This document shows positions 18,810 through 30,385 of a stretch of 64,000 nucleotides of DNA, one piece after another. The notes below the pieces were generated by a model that was given only the letters and a program-made list of their open reading frames with translations, had not been told where the DNA came from and did no database searches. Location: positions 1 to 64,000 of the forward strand of contig ML014138.1 in the NCBI GenBank assembly GCA_003615045.1, given 5' to 3'. Origin of the DNA: Caulochytrium protostelioides (Eukaryota > Chytridiomycota > Caulochytriomycetes > Caulochytriales > Caulochytriaceae). Position 1 is the stretch's first letter, and the number at the start of each line of letters is the position of its first letter. Made by a program: the position numbers and the translations under genes.

Positions 18810-20336
18810 TTATGCCTCGCCCCAGGTGTCCTTCGGAGAGCTGGCGCCCCAGTTGGCTGAGGTGTCGACGTTCGCCGGGGCATGGGCCGGGGGGGCCGCG
18901 TTGGGCGGCGGGGCCGCGCCCGCATCACCACGAACCGGAGAGCGTGCCGGACGGCCGCCGCGCGGGCTGATCGAGCGACGGCGGCGGTCGCCACCGTAGC
19001 CGCCGCCGCCGCGGTCACCGCCGCCGCGGTCGCCGCCACGGCGGTCGCCGCCATAGCCGCCGCCGTAACCACCGCGGTCGCCGCCACGGTCACCGCCGTA
19101 GCCGCCGCCGCCACGGCGGTCGCCGCCGTAGCCGCCGCCGCGGTCGCCGCGGTCGTTGCGATCGCCGCCGTAGCCGCCACCGCGGTCGCCGCGGTCGTTG
19201 CGGTCGCCGCCGTAGCCGCCGCCACGGTCGTTGCGGCGGTCGACGTAGCCGCCGCGGTCGCCGCGGTCACGGTCGCCGCCGTAGCCGCCGCGGTCGCCGC
19301 GGTCACCACGGTCGCCGCGGTCGCCGTAGCCACCACGGTCGCCGCGGTCGCCACGGTCGCCGTAGCCACCGCGGTCGCCGCGGTCGCCGTAGCCGCCGCC
19401 GTAGCCGCCACGGCGGTCACCGTAGCCGCCGCGGCCGCCGCGGCCGCCACCGCCACCGGTGGGGCAGTCGCGAGCCCAGTGGCCTATGATTGATTTAGAA
19501 GAGCATTTCAGATCGGGTCCATCAACGGAGGGACGTCATCACCAATTCACGCCGACGACGATCATCATGATAGAAAGGATAAGATGTGAGTTGAAGATTC
19601 GCATACGCCGCATCAGATGCGATAAGCGTGGCCCAAGCGTGTCAAAGCATCGTGTGACTTACCCTCGCGACCGCACTTGAAGCACTCGTTGTTGCTCTTC
19701 TCTCGGACAGAGCCCTTGGCGGCCTCAACGATCAAGCGCTGGCCCTGGATCTCGATGCCCTCGGCCGATTCCGAGGCCTTCAGGGCGCTGTCGGCGTCCT
19801 CAGCGTTCTCATACTCTGCATATCATGAGCAAACAAAAAAAAGAAAAAACAACAACTAATGGATGAGACATCGCTCCAAGACCACGTGAAAAGAGCGGTT
19901 CGGCATCCAGCCCATTTTAGCATGACCGCATTCAGTAAGTGATCGCTGCCGGAAAGAGTGTTGCGATCATCTCGCTGAATGTCGACGATGCCGATACGAG
20001 CCGGTTTCAGCACCAGGTCAATGGTGCCGGGTCCACAAAGCTCCGTAACACTTGGCCACGATTCAACCCATCGGGCCTCAGCGCAGACAACCATCACGAC
20101 GACACAGCCATGTGTGTCGATAGCTATCGGTATTGACACAGGCACCGCGGTCGATGTGTGTCGTGTCAACGGCTCGTGACCTTGTTCGAAGCAATGAATT
20201 TACCGATGAAGGCATAGTTGGAGCTGGTGCCGCGCTTGACATCGCATCGCTTGGTCTCGCCGAAGCGCTGGAAGGTGGCCTGGAGCTCCTCGGACTGGAT
20301 TTGGGAGTCGAGGCGGCCCACAAAGAGCGTCGCCAT
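18810..20336 (-). CDS. RRM + CCHC zinc-knuckle + RGG/YGGDR-rich RNA-binding protein (3 exons)
   Basis: complement(join(18810..19483, 19663..19815, 20204..20336)), 319 aa. Exon 1 encodes the first half of an RRM ([22 protein letters not shown]2 = LFVGRL) and ends at GTAAAT. Exon 2 starts after ..ATGCAG, completes the RRM ([17 protein letters not shown]...GQRLIVEAA) and starts the zinc knuckle, ending at GTAAGT. Exon 3 starts after ..CATAG, finishing [14 protein letters not shown] (CX2CX4HX4C), then about 150 residues of [12 protein letters not shown]-type repeats, a short SR/RS patch ([10 protein letters not shown]) and a tail ending DTWGEA. The layout matches SR-like/RZ-1-type splicing or RNA-chaperone proteins. 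The repetitive third exon produces only misleading Ala-rich frames if read in the wrong phase. Confidence 0.88.
18990..19455. repeat. Degenerate GGYGGDR-coding minisatellite inside the RRM gene
   Basis: On the plus strand the region is a string of units like GCCGCCGTAGCC and CGGTCGCCGCGGTCGTTG; on the coding (minus) strand these read GGYGG, DRGD and DRND. The array is imperfect but in frame throughout, so its length probably varies by whole codons. Confidence 0.85.
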
Positions 20337-21403
20337 CGTGTGGACAGACGAAGGTGGGGGGAGGGAAGGGGACAATCGGGAGTGGAGAACAAGAGTCGCA
20401 GAGGGCGGTGGAGAGCGCGGACAAGAAAAGAAAACAAGAACCACGTGTCACCAGCACGTGACCTTATCACGCAACCAGAATCGCGAGACCTCACGTCGCT
20501 CTCGCCCCCGATATCGCTTTAGCGTAGGCGACGAGCTGGTTGGACGCCGACCAGCGGTGGGCGGCCAGCGCGACGGTGCCGCAGACAACGTTTCATCAAC
20601 ATTCGCGCTCTGTGAGACGGCGGCCGCGGCGGGGGGCCCGCGGGGTGGTAGCCCGCCGATGGCGGGCGGGCGGGCGGCAGGCGGCGGGGCAGACGATGTG
20701 GGCTGATGGCGGCGGCAGCGGATGGCGGTGGCGCCGGCAGCGGCGACGGCCACCCGTCGAGCACGCTTCGGGCTTTCGCACACCATGGCGGCGTCATGCT
20801 CGTTCTATGCTCTCTTTTTTTTTTTCGTGCGGCGGGTCCCCGCCATCGCCATCGCCATCGCCCTCGCCCTCGCACTCGCGGCGCGGTCGAAGCGTGGCCG
20901 GCGGACGCGACGCGCGCCACCCCGCCGCAGGCGCAAGGCCACGACGGGCTGTGGCGACGTTCGAGGCGCGTGCGGAGAGTGGCCGAGCGGCACGGCGGAT
21001 GACGACGACGCGCGCGAGCATGGCAACGTGGCAGACCGCGGCACGTGGACGACGCGTGCCCGGCCAGAGCGTTGATTCGTGACGGGGCGGCGACGTCGCG
21101 TGGGGCCGATCCCTCCGGAAGCCGTGACGCTGTGACGCTGTCACGCCGTGACGCTGTGAAGCCGGCGTGCTGGGTGACCCGGCTCGGCCCGGCGGCCGAG
21201 TGGGCGGTCCGACGGGGAGCGCGGCATGGGGTCCAGACGGTATGGCGCAACGCTGCATAGGCTTGCGCATCCGGTATTCCTCTCGCGTTCGCGTCACCCG
21301 CATCACCGCGAGACTGCATCACGACCCGCTGATCCGTTCACGTCTGTCCACGACAGTAGCGCTTGCCCGACGCACCTGCGACGTGATTCCTGACTGTGTC
21401 ACC
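20337..21403. other. Divergent spacer between RRM gene and kish gene
   Basis: Promoter region of two divergent genes. It contains a (GCCATC)n/(GCCCTC)n-like tract at about 20845-20880, a poly-T run (about 20815-20827), and GTGACGCTGTGACGCTGTCACGC-type repeats near 21123-21160. Open frames on both strands are compositional. Confidence 0.5.
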
Positions 21404-22042
21404 ATGGTATGACCGTCGTTGCCGAGCACTACATGGGCGCAGAAGAGGATGACTGGGAGGTCACGGCCCGCGGCGATGCATCGCCGCAGCCGATTCCTGT
21501 CGATCGCTGTGCTGAGGCGGAAGTCCCGTGTGGTGAGACGATAGCGCCGAGCCGAGATGGTCCATACGTCCTGGCCCATGATGCGATGGAAATTCGTACT
21601 GACACGCTGCATTGGCTGTGATTGACATATGTTTCGCGATGCGATATGATAATGGCATGGCCCGTTTCAGGCGGCTATTTTTAACTTTCAAAGCCTGCTG
21701 CTGGTCGTCCTGCTGTTGATTTGCACATGCACGTACCTGCGCGCACAATTCCCGTCCATCATGGACCGGAACAAGGAAGGGTAACGTCTCGTCTCTCGCT
21801 ACCCAACATCATCTGCATACCTCGAGACGTCACTCACCCATGGTCATGGTATGGACACCCCTCTTGTACGTATCGCGTCGGCGTCATGGATGTTGCATCG
21901 TGTGCTGCATGTCATCTCTCGATCACGGCCATGTAGCTTGCTGGGTCTCTTTTGGAAAGCGGCCCGGATCGGTGAGCGCTTGAGCCCCTATGTCAGCCTG
22001 TGGTGCCTCGTCATGGCCGCGCAGTATGCTATCGCCAGCTAA
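21404..22042 (+). CDS. TMEM167A: Kish / TMEM167 small secretory-pathway membrane protein (3 exons)
   Basis: Proposed join(21404..21406, 21671..21780, 21937..22042), 72 aa, exactly the usual Kish length. Exon 2 (after ..TTTCAG) encodes [20 protein letters not shown] and [16 protein letters not shown], ending at GTAACG; exon 3 (after ..TGTAG) encodes [20 protein letters not shown] and [14 protein letters not shown]. This is the TMEM167A/Ksh1 pattern, including DRNK and FWKxARIGERxSPY, with two hydrophobic segments and a short luminal loop. Yeast Ksh1 is essential for early secretory traffic. Exons 2 and 3 are secure. The initiator exon is inferred: the frame is closed upstream of the acceptor, and ATG immediately followed by GTATGA at 21404 gives M + AAIFNF, matching family length. 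Confidence 0.88.
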
Positions 22043-23383
22043 GTGTCGATCATTGGCCCACGCGTTGTAAATAAGCATTTAACCCTCATCGATGTCTGGG
22101 TCGCGTGCGTGAGACTGATGAAATAAAAAGCCGGTGACCACGTGGGTGAGCAGGGCTGCCCCGACGCGTGGTCGCGCCTCGCGATGCGTCGTGAGAAGGG
22201 CCGATTTCATACAGGAAAGCAATCGTCGATGGGAGAGTGCCGTTGCCCTGCCGAGGTCCATTAGATGTGCAGGGTTTGGCGCGATGAAACGCGATCAACG
22301 CGAGGTGAGCCGCGCAGGCGCCTGCGGGGGCCGCCGTCCGGCGAGCCGGCCTTCCTCCTCCGATCCCACCAATGGACCGCTTCCATCACCGCGGCTCGCG
22401 CTTCCGCCCAGGACAGCACGCGACCCGGCGCGCCGCGTCGTGGCTGAGCGGTCGTGCGAAGCGACGGCGGCCGTCGCCGCGGTCGCCGCGGTCTGGGCGA
22501 GAGATCGGCGTCGGAGTTTGAGTCCTGGCCGTCGCCCCATTGGCGGACCGGCGGCGGCCCCTGTGGCGCCCCATTGCGGTGAAGCGCCGATCACCGGGAC
22601 GGCCGAGCACGCCGCACGCAGCACCGGCATCACGCAAACACGAATCCTCCTCATCCTCACTATCATCACGACCGACGCGAGGACGCCTAAGGCCGTCCAC
22701 ACGGCTTCGCGCCGCTCATCCACGCACGGATGCTATGCTCGCCAATCACCAGAAGGGCTGGGCAGGCGGGCCGTCACGGATGGCTTCGGGCGGCCGTCGC
22801 GCCTTCGCGACTGGATCCGTCTGCGAGCGGCGCGCAGCCGGGGTGGCCGACGGGACCATGGCGACGGCATCCTGGCGAAGCAGACGGGCGATGGATACTT
22901 TCGCGGACAATGGGGCAGGCTCGCGGGTTCCGCGTCGGCCGCCCGAGGAACCGAGGATCAGCAAAGCAGCGGCCTGTGACGGTCTCGCAGGAGCCCGAGT
23001 GACCTCGTGCATAAGGGGGCCTAGGATCGACCTGGCAGGATGCGATGATATCATTTTCTCCTAGTTTCTCCTAGTTTCCCGAAACGGGGTGTCCTCCTTC
23101 TTGTAGGGCCTTCACGTGCTCCATCCGCAGCTTCCTTAACCCCGTATCTCTGCCGACGATCCGCCGCGACCGCGAACCTGTGCTGTTGACTTGGAGGTAC
23201 CTGTCCGCTGGCCTCCTACCGTCCCCTTGACCTTGCCAAACGCTCTATGGACTGGTCCCTTCTTCGCCGCCACATCTTGCCCATCCCCACGTAGTGTTGC
23301 CTGCCTGCCTGTCCTCGCGCGTCGGCGATCGTTTGACCAGGGACCACACGCTCCCCGCCTCTCACCGCCCCGGGGATCACGCG
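22043..23383. other. Intergenic region, no supported gene
   Basis: Begins with AATAAG/AATAAA-like A-rich sites (about 22067 and 22118) that could end the kish transcript. The rest has moderately long frames on both strands without domains or convincing splice structure. Its last 200 bp are probably the 5' flank of the next small gene. Confidence 0.5.
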
Positions 23384-23767
23384 ATGCCGGCACCCAAAGC
23401 CAAGGGCAACGCGCCGCCCGCCGACCCGAGGTATCAGGGCATCTCCTCGCAGCAGTACTTCAAGGACCATCCCGAGTCCGCGTCCGCTTCGACGGAGGCC
23501 TCCACGTCGGCGGCCGCCAAGCGCGCCGCCCAGGCCCAGTCGGTCACGAAGCACAGCGACAACCCGCTACAGCTGATCTTGCGCAACCTGAAGCGCATCG
23601 CCTACGGCACCCACGAGGCCGTCACGGCCAACGGGCTCCGAAAGAAACAGGATTTCCGCAGGAAAGTCGGCGCTGGCAAGGTCGTCATTGGCGAGCCGCT
23701 CAAGGAGACTTTCCGCCACACGGCCCACGCCGGCGCCGACGACGCGAAGGTCATGATGGCCCCATAG
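23384..23767 (+). CDS. Hypothetical 127-aa basic protein
   Basis: Single open frame of 127 aa starting MPAPKAKGNAPPADPRYQGI after GCG ATG C. The N-terminus is Pro/Ala/Lys-rich, followed by SQQYFKDHPES, an Ala/Ser-rich helix (AAAKRAAQAQSVTKH), then an ordered-looking segment NPLQLILRNLKRIAYGTHEA and GLRKKQDFRRKVGAGKVVIG, ending KVMMAP. It has no transmembrane segment or signal peptide. Codon third positions are G/C-rich as in neighbouring genes and the composition is less biased than shadow frames, which supports a real gene. It may be an exon of a larger gene. I do not recognise a family. Confidence 0.5.
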   Translation: MPAPKAKGNAPPADPRYQGISSQQYFKDHPESASASTEASTSAAAKRAAQAQSVTKHSDNPLQLILRNLKRIAYGTHEAVTANGLRKKQDFRRKVGAGKVVIGEPLKETFRHTAHAGADDAKVMMAP

Positions 23768-24128
23768 ACGCTTTGAACGTGGCTGGGCCGCTCGCCACGC
23801 GGTCCGATGCCACGCGGGACGATGTGACGCCTCGCGGTGCGATGCGATGCAGTGCCCTCCAACGAAAAAGAAAAAACCACCATTCCTGCTGTACCCCCTC
23901 CCATTTCAATATAGAGCCATGCTTGTGCAGACGCAATGAAAAGCGGTGCCTCGGGCCACCGACGGGCGACAACGACCGCTTTGGTTCGTCATTGACGGGA
24001 GCTCGCGTCCCTCGATCCACGGACCCCATCAGGGAGAAATAAAAGGATATCATATCACAGGATCAAGAAAGAGGGGAACGAAACAGCAAAAGAAAACGGA
24101 GCGCGAGGCGGGGCGACGAGAGCGGGGA
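23768..24128. other. Convergent spacer before Sec31
   Basis: 3' flanks of the 127-aa gene (+) and Sec31 (-). A-rich stretches at about 23860-23880 and 24040-24060 are plausible poly(A) regions. Nothing else recognised. Confidence 0.5.
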
Positions 24129-25831
24129 TCAGTAGTAGCCGCTGCCATGGGGTGGCGGGCCCGTCGTCGAGGGCGGCGGGCCTGCCGCGTAGTTGCCATA
24201 GCCCGGCGCGCCGCCGTAGCCCTGCGGGGGGCCCTGCGGCGGCGGCGCGCCGCCGGGAGGGCCGGAGTGATATCCGCCGTACGCATGACTCGGCGGCATA
24301 CTGTTTGCCGGGGGCGGTGGCTGCTGCTGCTGCTGCTGCTGCTGCTGCGGGGGCTGGGTCGGAGGGCCGCGCATCGGCGGCGCTCCCACAGGAGGACCGC
24401 CCATCGGCGGCGCGCCGAAAGACGTGGGCGGCGCGCCGAACGAGGTCGGCGAGGCGCCGGCGGCCGGACGGCCCATCGCGGCGGGCGGCGGGCCCATGGC
24501 GGCGTAGCCGCCCTGCGAGGCCGGCGGCGCGGCATACCTCGTCAGCGGCATCGGCGGGTGACCCATCGGCGGCATTCCCATCGATGTCGCCGGCTGCGAT
24601 GCGCCGGACCCGGGCGGCGGGCCGCTCATTGGCGGCGCGTTCATGGGCGGCGCGCCAAAGGACGTCGGCGGCGGGCCGATGGGCGGCGGGCCGATGGGCG
24701 GCGGGCCGATGCCGCGGCCCGTCGGCGGCGGCGGCGGCATGCCCGGCATCGAGGCGGGCGCCGGCGGCGGCGCCGTCTTCTCCTTGTGATCGCGGTCCAG
24801 AAAGTCGATGAGGCGCTTCAGCCCGACGATCCAGGACCCGACCTGCTCGAAGTGAGTGGACATGAGCTGCACCTGGAGCGCCTGCGCGGGCGGGTAGGCC
24901 TGGCGCTCGACGTGGCCGAGCAGCGTGCCGAGCGTCGTGGCGATGGCCGGCGCGAGGGCGCCGCGGCGCATCTGGTCCAGGAGCGCCGCGAGGCGGCGCT
25001 CCGCGTCGTCAAAGACGCGCGTCTGCGCGGGCGTCACGCTCTTGGCCTTCGCGTCGTCGAGGAGCCGCAGCAGCTGGTCGTAGATGGGCTTCTGCGCCGC
25101 TGGCACGGTGTCGCGCGAGGGCGCGGGCGGCGGCGGCGGCAGCGGGGCCGCGGCAGCCCCCGGGGACGGCACGGGCGGCATCGCCGAGGACGCCGCGCCT
25201 ATGCCCATCGGAGGCCCTGCCAGGCCGTGGGCCTGGCCGAGTGGCGAGAGTGGGCCGTTCGGCGCGAGGCCGGCGGCCGTGGGCGAGAGGACGCCGGCGG
25301 CGCCGGCGCGCGGGACACCGAGCGACGCGGTCGAGGCGATGGGCGGGGCGCCCGTGGGCGGCGGACCGACGGGCGGCGGGCCGATGGGCGGCGGGCCGAG
25401 CGCGGGCGCCTGCGTCGGGATGAAGGTTGAGATGCCGGCGGCGGCCGCGGCCGTCGGCGGCGGCGGCGCGAGCGGCGTCATGGTTGGCAGTGGACCCAGC
25501 GGCGGCCCTGGCGGCGGCTGCGTCGTGCCGTAGCCGCCACTACCGCCGCCATAGGCGCTGCCGGTGGCGCCATACGCGTGGAACCCGCCGCTGGCCGGGG
25601 GCGCGCCATAGCTGGGCGCGCTGTAGCTGGGTGCGCCGTACGCAGAGACGGCGGGCGCCGAGGGTGCGCCGTACCCGCCCTGCGAGACGGGCGGGGCGCC
25701 GTAGACGTTCGTGGCGGACGGCACCGAGCTCGGCGGGCCCGAGTAGCCGCCGTACGGGTTCATGGGCGGGCCGATCGTGGGCGCGTACGGAGGCTGTCCG
25801 TAGCCGTTGGTTTGGCCATACGGATTCATCG

Positions 25832-25862
<31 letters not shown>

Positions 25863-28800
25863 ATGCGAGTCGTAGCCGCCGTACATGGACGATTGCTCGT
25901 GCTGCGAGGCCGTGGACAGCGGCTGACCGTAAGCGTCGTAACCCGTCGGCTGCTGGTTGGGCAGCACTTGAGGCGGGAGCCCGACTTCGATGTGCTCGAA
26001 GGGAAACGGCGGCGCCGCGGCAGTGGCCTGCATTCCGCCGGTCAAGCGCTGGAAGAGGCGGTCCCGGAGCACGTCCACCGGATTGGCCGCAGCGCCACCA
26101 GCGGCAGCGGCGTCGGTGGCGGCGAGGTCGTGCTCGTCGCGGCCAGCGGCAGCCTCAGGCATGTCGGGACGGTAGTCCTGCGGCACGTAAGCGAGCACGT
26201 GCCACGCCATGTCGGGGTACCCCAGCAGCGCGAGATACTGCGCGTACGCGATCGAGACGTCGTAGACGCCGGCCAGGGGGAACGCCGGGGGTCCCTCGCT
26301 GTCGGCCGGGCCTTGCGCAAGGGCCGGGTCGACGAAGCCGAGCGCGGCACGGACCACCGTCAACTTGATGACGAGGCGGTGCAGGGCCGCGCCGGCGGCG
26401 GCGCCGCCGCGGATCAGCGTCAACGGCTGCGCAGTGTGCGCATGGTCGTTAAGCCAGAGCGCCGCGAGCGCCGGCAGGTCGCCGGCCAGCAGGTGGCACA
26501 GCACGACAGGGAAACGGCCATCGTCGTCGTCCTGGTCGGCCGCGGCCGCCGGCGGCTCCGCGGACGCCGGCGGACGCTGGGTCTTGCGGCGCCAGGCCTT
26601 GTGGAGCCGCGCCGCCAGCAGACCCGTCAGCGCGCGGGCGTCCGCCGTGTCGACGTGGCGGGAGCCGTCGGGCTGGACGGTCGTGACGGGGGCGTAGCGC
26701 CAGATCAGCGCGAGGGCGTCGCGCCACCGGCCGGCGTCGAGGCGGACGCTTTCGACGGCGTCGCGCAGGTCGCCGGCGAACAGGTTGAGCAGCAGGCGTG
26801 CGTGCGGCTGGCGCGGCGCGCAGGCGGCAAAGTACGCCGCGTACACGCGCGGCTGGAGCTGCGGGTGCCGCGTCGTCAACAGCAGCGCGTCCGCGAAGCG
26901 GTGGGCGCGCAGACAGGCGTCGAGCGCCAGGGTCGGGTCGCCGTGGAGCAAGCTGCGGACGAGCAGATCGTCGATGGCGCGCGGGTCGCGCTGGTCGGCG
27001 GTGACCTCCGGCGCCGTGGCCGTTGCAGCTGCTGACGCCGACGAGGCGAACAACGTGAACGTGGACTCGAGCGACTGGAAGACGTCCGGGCAGGCGACGC
27101 GTGGGAAGGGCGGCAGCTTAGGCGTCGCTGGCGCCGCCTCCTGGGGCGCCTCCGGCAGCGGCGCCTCGCTGGGCTGGTGGGACAGCGACGCGTCGTGCGG
27201 CGGGCCGTAGCCGCTGGCGTTGGCGTAGCCGTAGCCGCTCGTCTGCGAGACCGAGTAGGCGTCCTGCCCGCCGTGTGACGGATGCGCGGTGCCCGGGTAG
27301 GGCTGGTACCAGTTGGGCTGGCCGGCCGGCGGCTGAAGCAGCGTGCCGAACGAAGCCTCTGGCTGGTCAGTGAGCAGACTCGGACCCTCGGCCGTGTCGT
27401 GACGGTGGCTGTGCGACGCGTTGCCATCACCGTTGCCATTCCCGTTCTCGTCGCCGCCATGCGCCGGCGAGCCTGCAGCCGATGTCTCGCCCTCGGCGGC
27501 GCCGGACGCCGCGTGGGCGTCGGCGCTCGAGTAGCCGAGGTAAGCAAGGATGTCGTCGGGCGTCATGTCGCCGTAGTGCTCGGCGAGGAACTGCCACAGC
27601 GCCGCGTCGTCCGGCGGCGACGACGGATCGCCGCCAGCGGGAGCGCGCTGGCGCTCGCAGCAAGCGCGCACGCGCTCCACGTGGTCGGGCGCGCCGACGG
27701 CTTGCAGCACCTCGTTCAGCTCCGCGACGCGGGCGTCGGCAGCGTCGTCGAGGGTGACGTGGCGGAGCTGTACCGCCGACGTCGCGCCGTGGAGCGCGTC
27801 CGCCGCCGGGGCCGGGGCCCCGGGCGCGCCAGGCGCGCCGGGCGCGGGGGTCGCCGCGGCGCCGGCCGACGTCGTGCACTGCACGAGCGTCATGCCGAAG
27901 CCCCAGCTCACGTTGCAGGGGCGGCGAAGCCACTGCGGCGGCTTGCGGAGGCGGAACGGCGGTCGCGTGGCCTGCTGATGTGCGTGCGCATGGCTCACGT
28001 TCGCGCGGACTTGGGCGAACGGGTCCGACGGGTCGTAGGCGACGCTCGCGTCGCCCGCGTCGCCCGAAAGGCTGGTATCGGCGCCGTCGGCGGCGGCCGC
28101 CGCCGCGTGGCTGCCGCCGCCGCCGCCCTGTAAGGAGTAGACGCCAACGGTGCCGTCGAAGGACGACAGCGCGACGAGGTCCGGGTTGCGCTGGCACCAC
28201 TGCGCCTCGAAGGTCCAGTTGGACGTCTGGTCCAGCTCCGAGAAGGCTTCCGGGGCGGCCGCGGAGGCCGACAGCGTGGCGTCGTCGGCAGCGGCCGAGG
28301 CGGAGAGGTCCCAAACGAGGGTGCGGTGGTCCTTCGCGCAGCTGATGAGCAGATCGTGGTCACGCGGACACCACGCGACGTTGAGGACGCCGGCGCGGTG
28401 CCCCGTCAGCGTGCGGAACGGCGATGAGGCGTTGCGCAGATCCCAAAGGTGGATCACGGGATTGAGGTCGTCGCGGGCAGCGGTGGCGAGCTGCGTGGCG
28501 AGGGTCGGGTGCCACGCGAGGCCGCTGATAGGCTTGCGGCCCTCCGGGTGCGTGAGCGTGAGCAGTTCGCCCTTGTGGCGCAGGTCCCAGATCACGACAG
28601 CACCGTTTGTGGCGCCGCTCGCGAGGATGTTCGGGTACGGGCGGTTCCACGCGAGCGTCGTCACGTCGTCCATCTTCTGGCTCTTGGCGCCCGGCGCGAA
28701 CGGGTGCGTCGGGTGCGTCAGGTCCCAGATAAACACCTCGCTGCTGATACTTCCCGTCGCGAGCAGCTTCGGCTTCAACGGATGCAGGTCGAGCGCCTTG

Positions 28801-29419
28801 ACGGGCCCCGAGTGCGACGTGGTCTTGGTGATCAGCGCGCGCTTGGCGACCTCCGCCGGCGACGCGCCCGCAGGTGCGTTCACGATCGCGTGCGGGTCCC
28901 ACAGCGTGACGCTGCCGTCGTCCATGCCGCCCGCGATCATCCCGAGGGGCCGCGCCGCCGCCTCGTCCGGCACAAACGACCACGCGATGCGGTGAAACCT
29001 ACAGAGATCCGCCATGACAACGAGCCGCGCATGGAGGAACATAAATGAAAGACAAGGCGCATGAGTCTCCGGTGAATCCGACATGTCCGGCATGTCCTGC
29101 AGGCAAAAGCTTACCGGGATCCTGAGTCGACACTGCCAATCTTCTTGAGCGGCCGTGCACCGTCGGCTTCGACGGCGCGGGAGGGCGACGCCCGGCCGTC
29201 ACTGCCATCGCGGCTGTCGCCGACGCCGCCGAGATCCAAGTCGTAGATGTCCAGCTCCGTGGTCACAGCAAAGTTGTCGCTGACGGCGCCGGCGGCCGTG
29301 CCGGCCGCGAGGTAGGTCGCATTGGTGCCTGGCGGGCCCGCGGCGGCGGCGGCGGCGGCCGTCGGCGGCACCGGCGACCACGCCAAGAAGGCGGTCTTGT
29401 GGGTGGCGCGCACACGCAT
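24129..29419 (-). CDS. SEC31: Sec31, COPII outer-coat subunit (2 exons)
   Basis: complement(join(24129..28998, 29115..29419)), 1724 aa. Exon 1 gives the Sec31 N-terminus (MRVRATHKTAFLAWSP ... TELDIYDLDLGG ... LKKIGSVDSGS) and ends at GTAAGC; exon 2 begins after ..TCTGTAG, restoring RFHRIAWSFVP. A seven-blade WD40 propeller covers roughly residues 1-430 (GGMDDGSVTLWDP, SSEVFIWDLTHP, GHRAGVLNVAWCP). An alpha-solenoid with the Sec13-binding region follows (FPRVACPDVFQSLE, DDLLVRSLLHGDPTLALDACL), then Pro/Gln/Gly-rich linkers with two poly-Gln tracts and a helical C-terminal domain near 1406-1505 (KPIYDQLLRLLDDAKAK). Sec31 with Sec13 forms the cage on ER exit vesicles and stimulates Sar1 GTP hydrolysis. 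Unusually, about 220 Pro/Gly-rich residues extend beyond the helical domain. Divergent from cardiolipin synthase. Confidence 0.93.
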
Positions 29420-30385
29420 CCTGCCAGTCCGCTGATCAGCGCGCGCCGCGTGGCGTCCCGCCGCACGAGGGGCGTTGCGATGGCGATGGCTGTGGCCACG
29501 GGTCCCGACGGGAGATCGCCGGCGAGACGCGTCACAGAAAACCGCGTGGAAGGGAGCGACGTCCAAGTCTCAGCGTCCAAGGAGAGTAGCGGGGTGCATG
29601 CGCCGTGGCGAACCGAGAGCAGGAAAAAGCGCGACGGCCAGTCAGAGGACACGTGACGCCGTCGACAGCGCACCGAACCGCTTGTGCGTGTGAGCCGATG
29701 TCCGCGAGGGAGGGAGCGGAAGCGAGGCGGACGCGCCGCGACTCATCCTTATCTCGCGTCATCCTGCGACGCATGCTTCCGGCGATCACGCGGCAGATAC
29801 CCATCGTCCGGATGCGCTGTTGTGGGACGTTCTCGATCCACCACGCGTGGCCGTCGCGTGATGGATCGCCATCATCCGAGCGAGGGCCGCCGACCGACCG
29901 ACCGACCGACCGACGCGTCGTGGGGCCGCGGCCGCCGTGGCGCGGGCTGCCCCTCGGACCTCTCCCGAGGGGACACGAGCGCCCAGGCCGGCCGTCGGCG
30001 CGCCGTCGGACGCGCCGAACGCATGGCGGCCGCGCGCGCGCGTCGACGTCGACGACGACGGCGCGCCGCGGACGCCACTGGACCGACGAGATCACCGCCA
30101 GAGCCCTGCGCCCATGCGCAACGAACGGCCGCCGCCGCCCGCGGCCATATCACGTCACGGGGGCCTGCGCCCCCGGCTGGCGGAGACGATCCGCGCGAGG
30201 ACGGGGCCGCAGGCGCACCGTATGGAGCGGAGTTTGGGGAGAGTCCGACGAATCACGCGGTACGGCGCGTCGGCGATCCTGACGGTCCCTCGGCACAGCA
30301 CCCACCCACCCACATACACCGTCTGCCGCGTCTGAGGCCGTCTGACGCGTCGCCCTTCCTTCTGCCTCCTCAACGGCGATCCGCG
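29420..30385. promoter_or_regulatory. Divergent intergenic region between SEC31 and cardiolipin synthase
   Basis: A 966-bp spacer from which two head-to-head genes are read, so it must hold both promoters. It contains six tandem copies of a CGAC/GACC tetranucleotide at about 29889-29914. No TATA-like element stands out. The upstream frame of the cardiolipin synthase ORF is open here, but its Arg-rich translation does not look coding. Confidence 0.5.
29889..29914. repeat. CGAC tetranucleotide repeat in SEC31/CRD1 divergent promoter
   Basis: Six tandem copies of a 4-bp unit readable as GACC or CGAC, in the spacer between two head-to-head genes. Confidence 0.9.

Noticed and set aside
18605-19456. 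283-aa Ala/Thr-rich minus-strand frame
   Set aside because: Wrong phase of the RRM gene's third exon; the correct phase gives RGG/YGGDR repeats joined to a CCHC knuckle and RRM.
23946-25430. 494-aa plus-strand frame opposite Sec31
   Set aside because: Poly-Arg/Ala translation produced by the Pro/Gly-rich Sec31 tail read backwards.
29684-30385. 234-residue N-terminal extension of cardiolipin synthase
   Set aside because: Arg-rich low-complexity translation across a divergent promoter; the ATG at 30386 gives a normal presequence and length.
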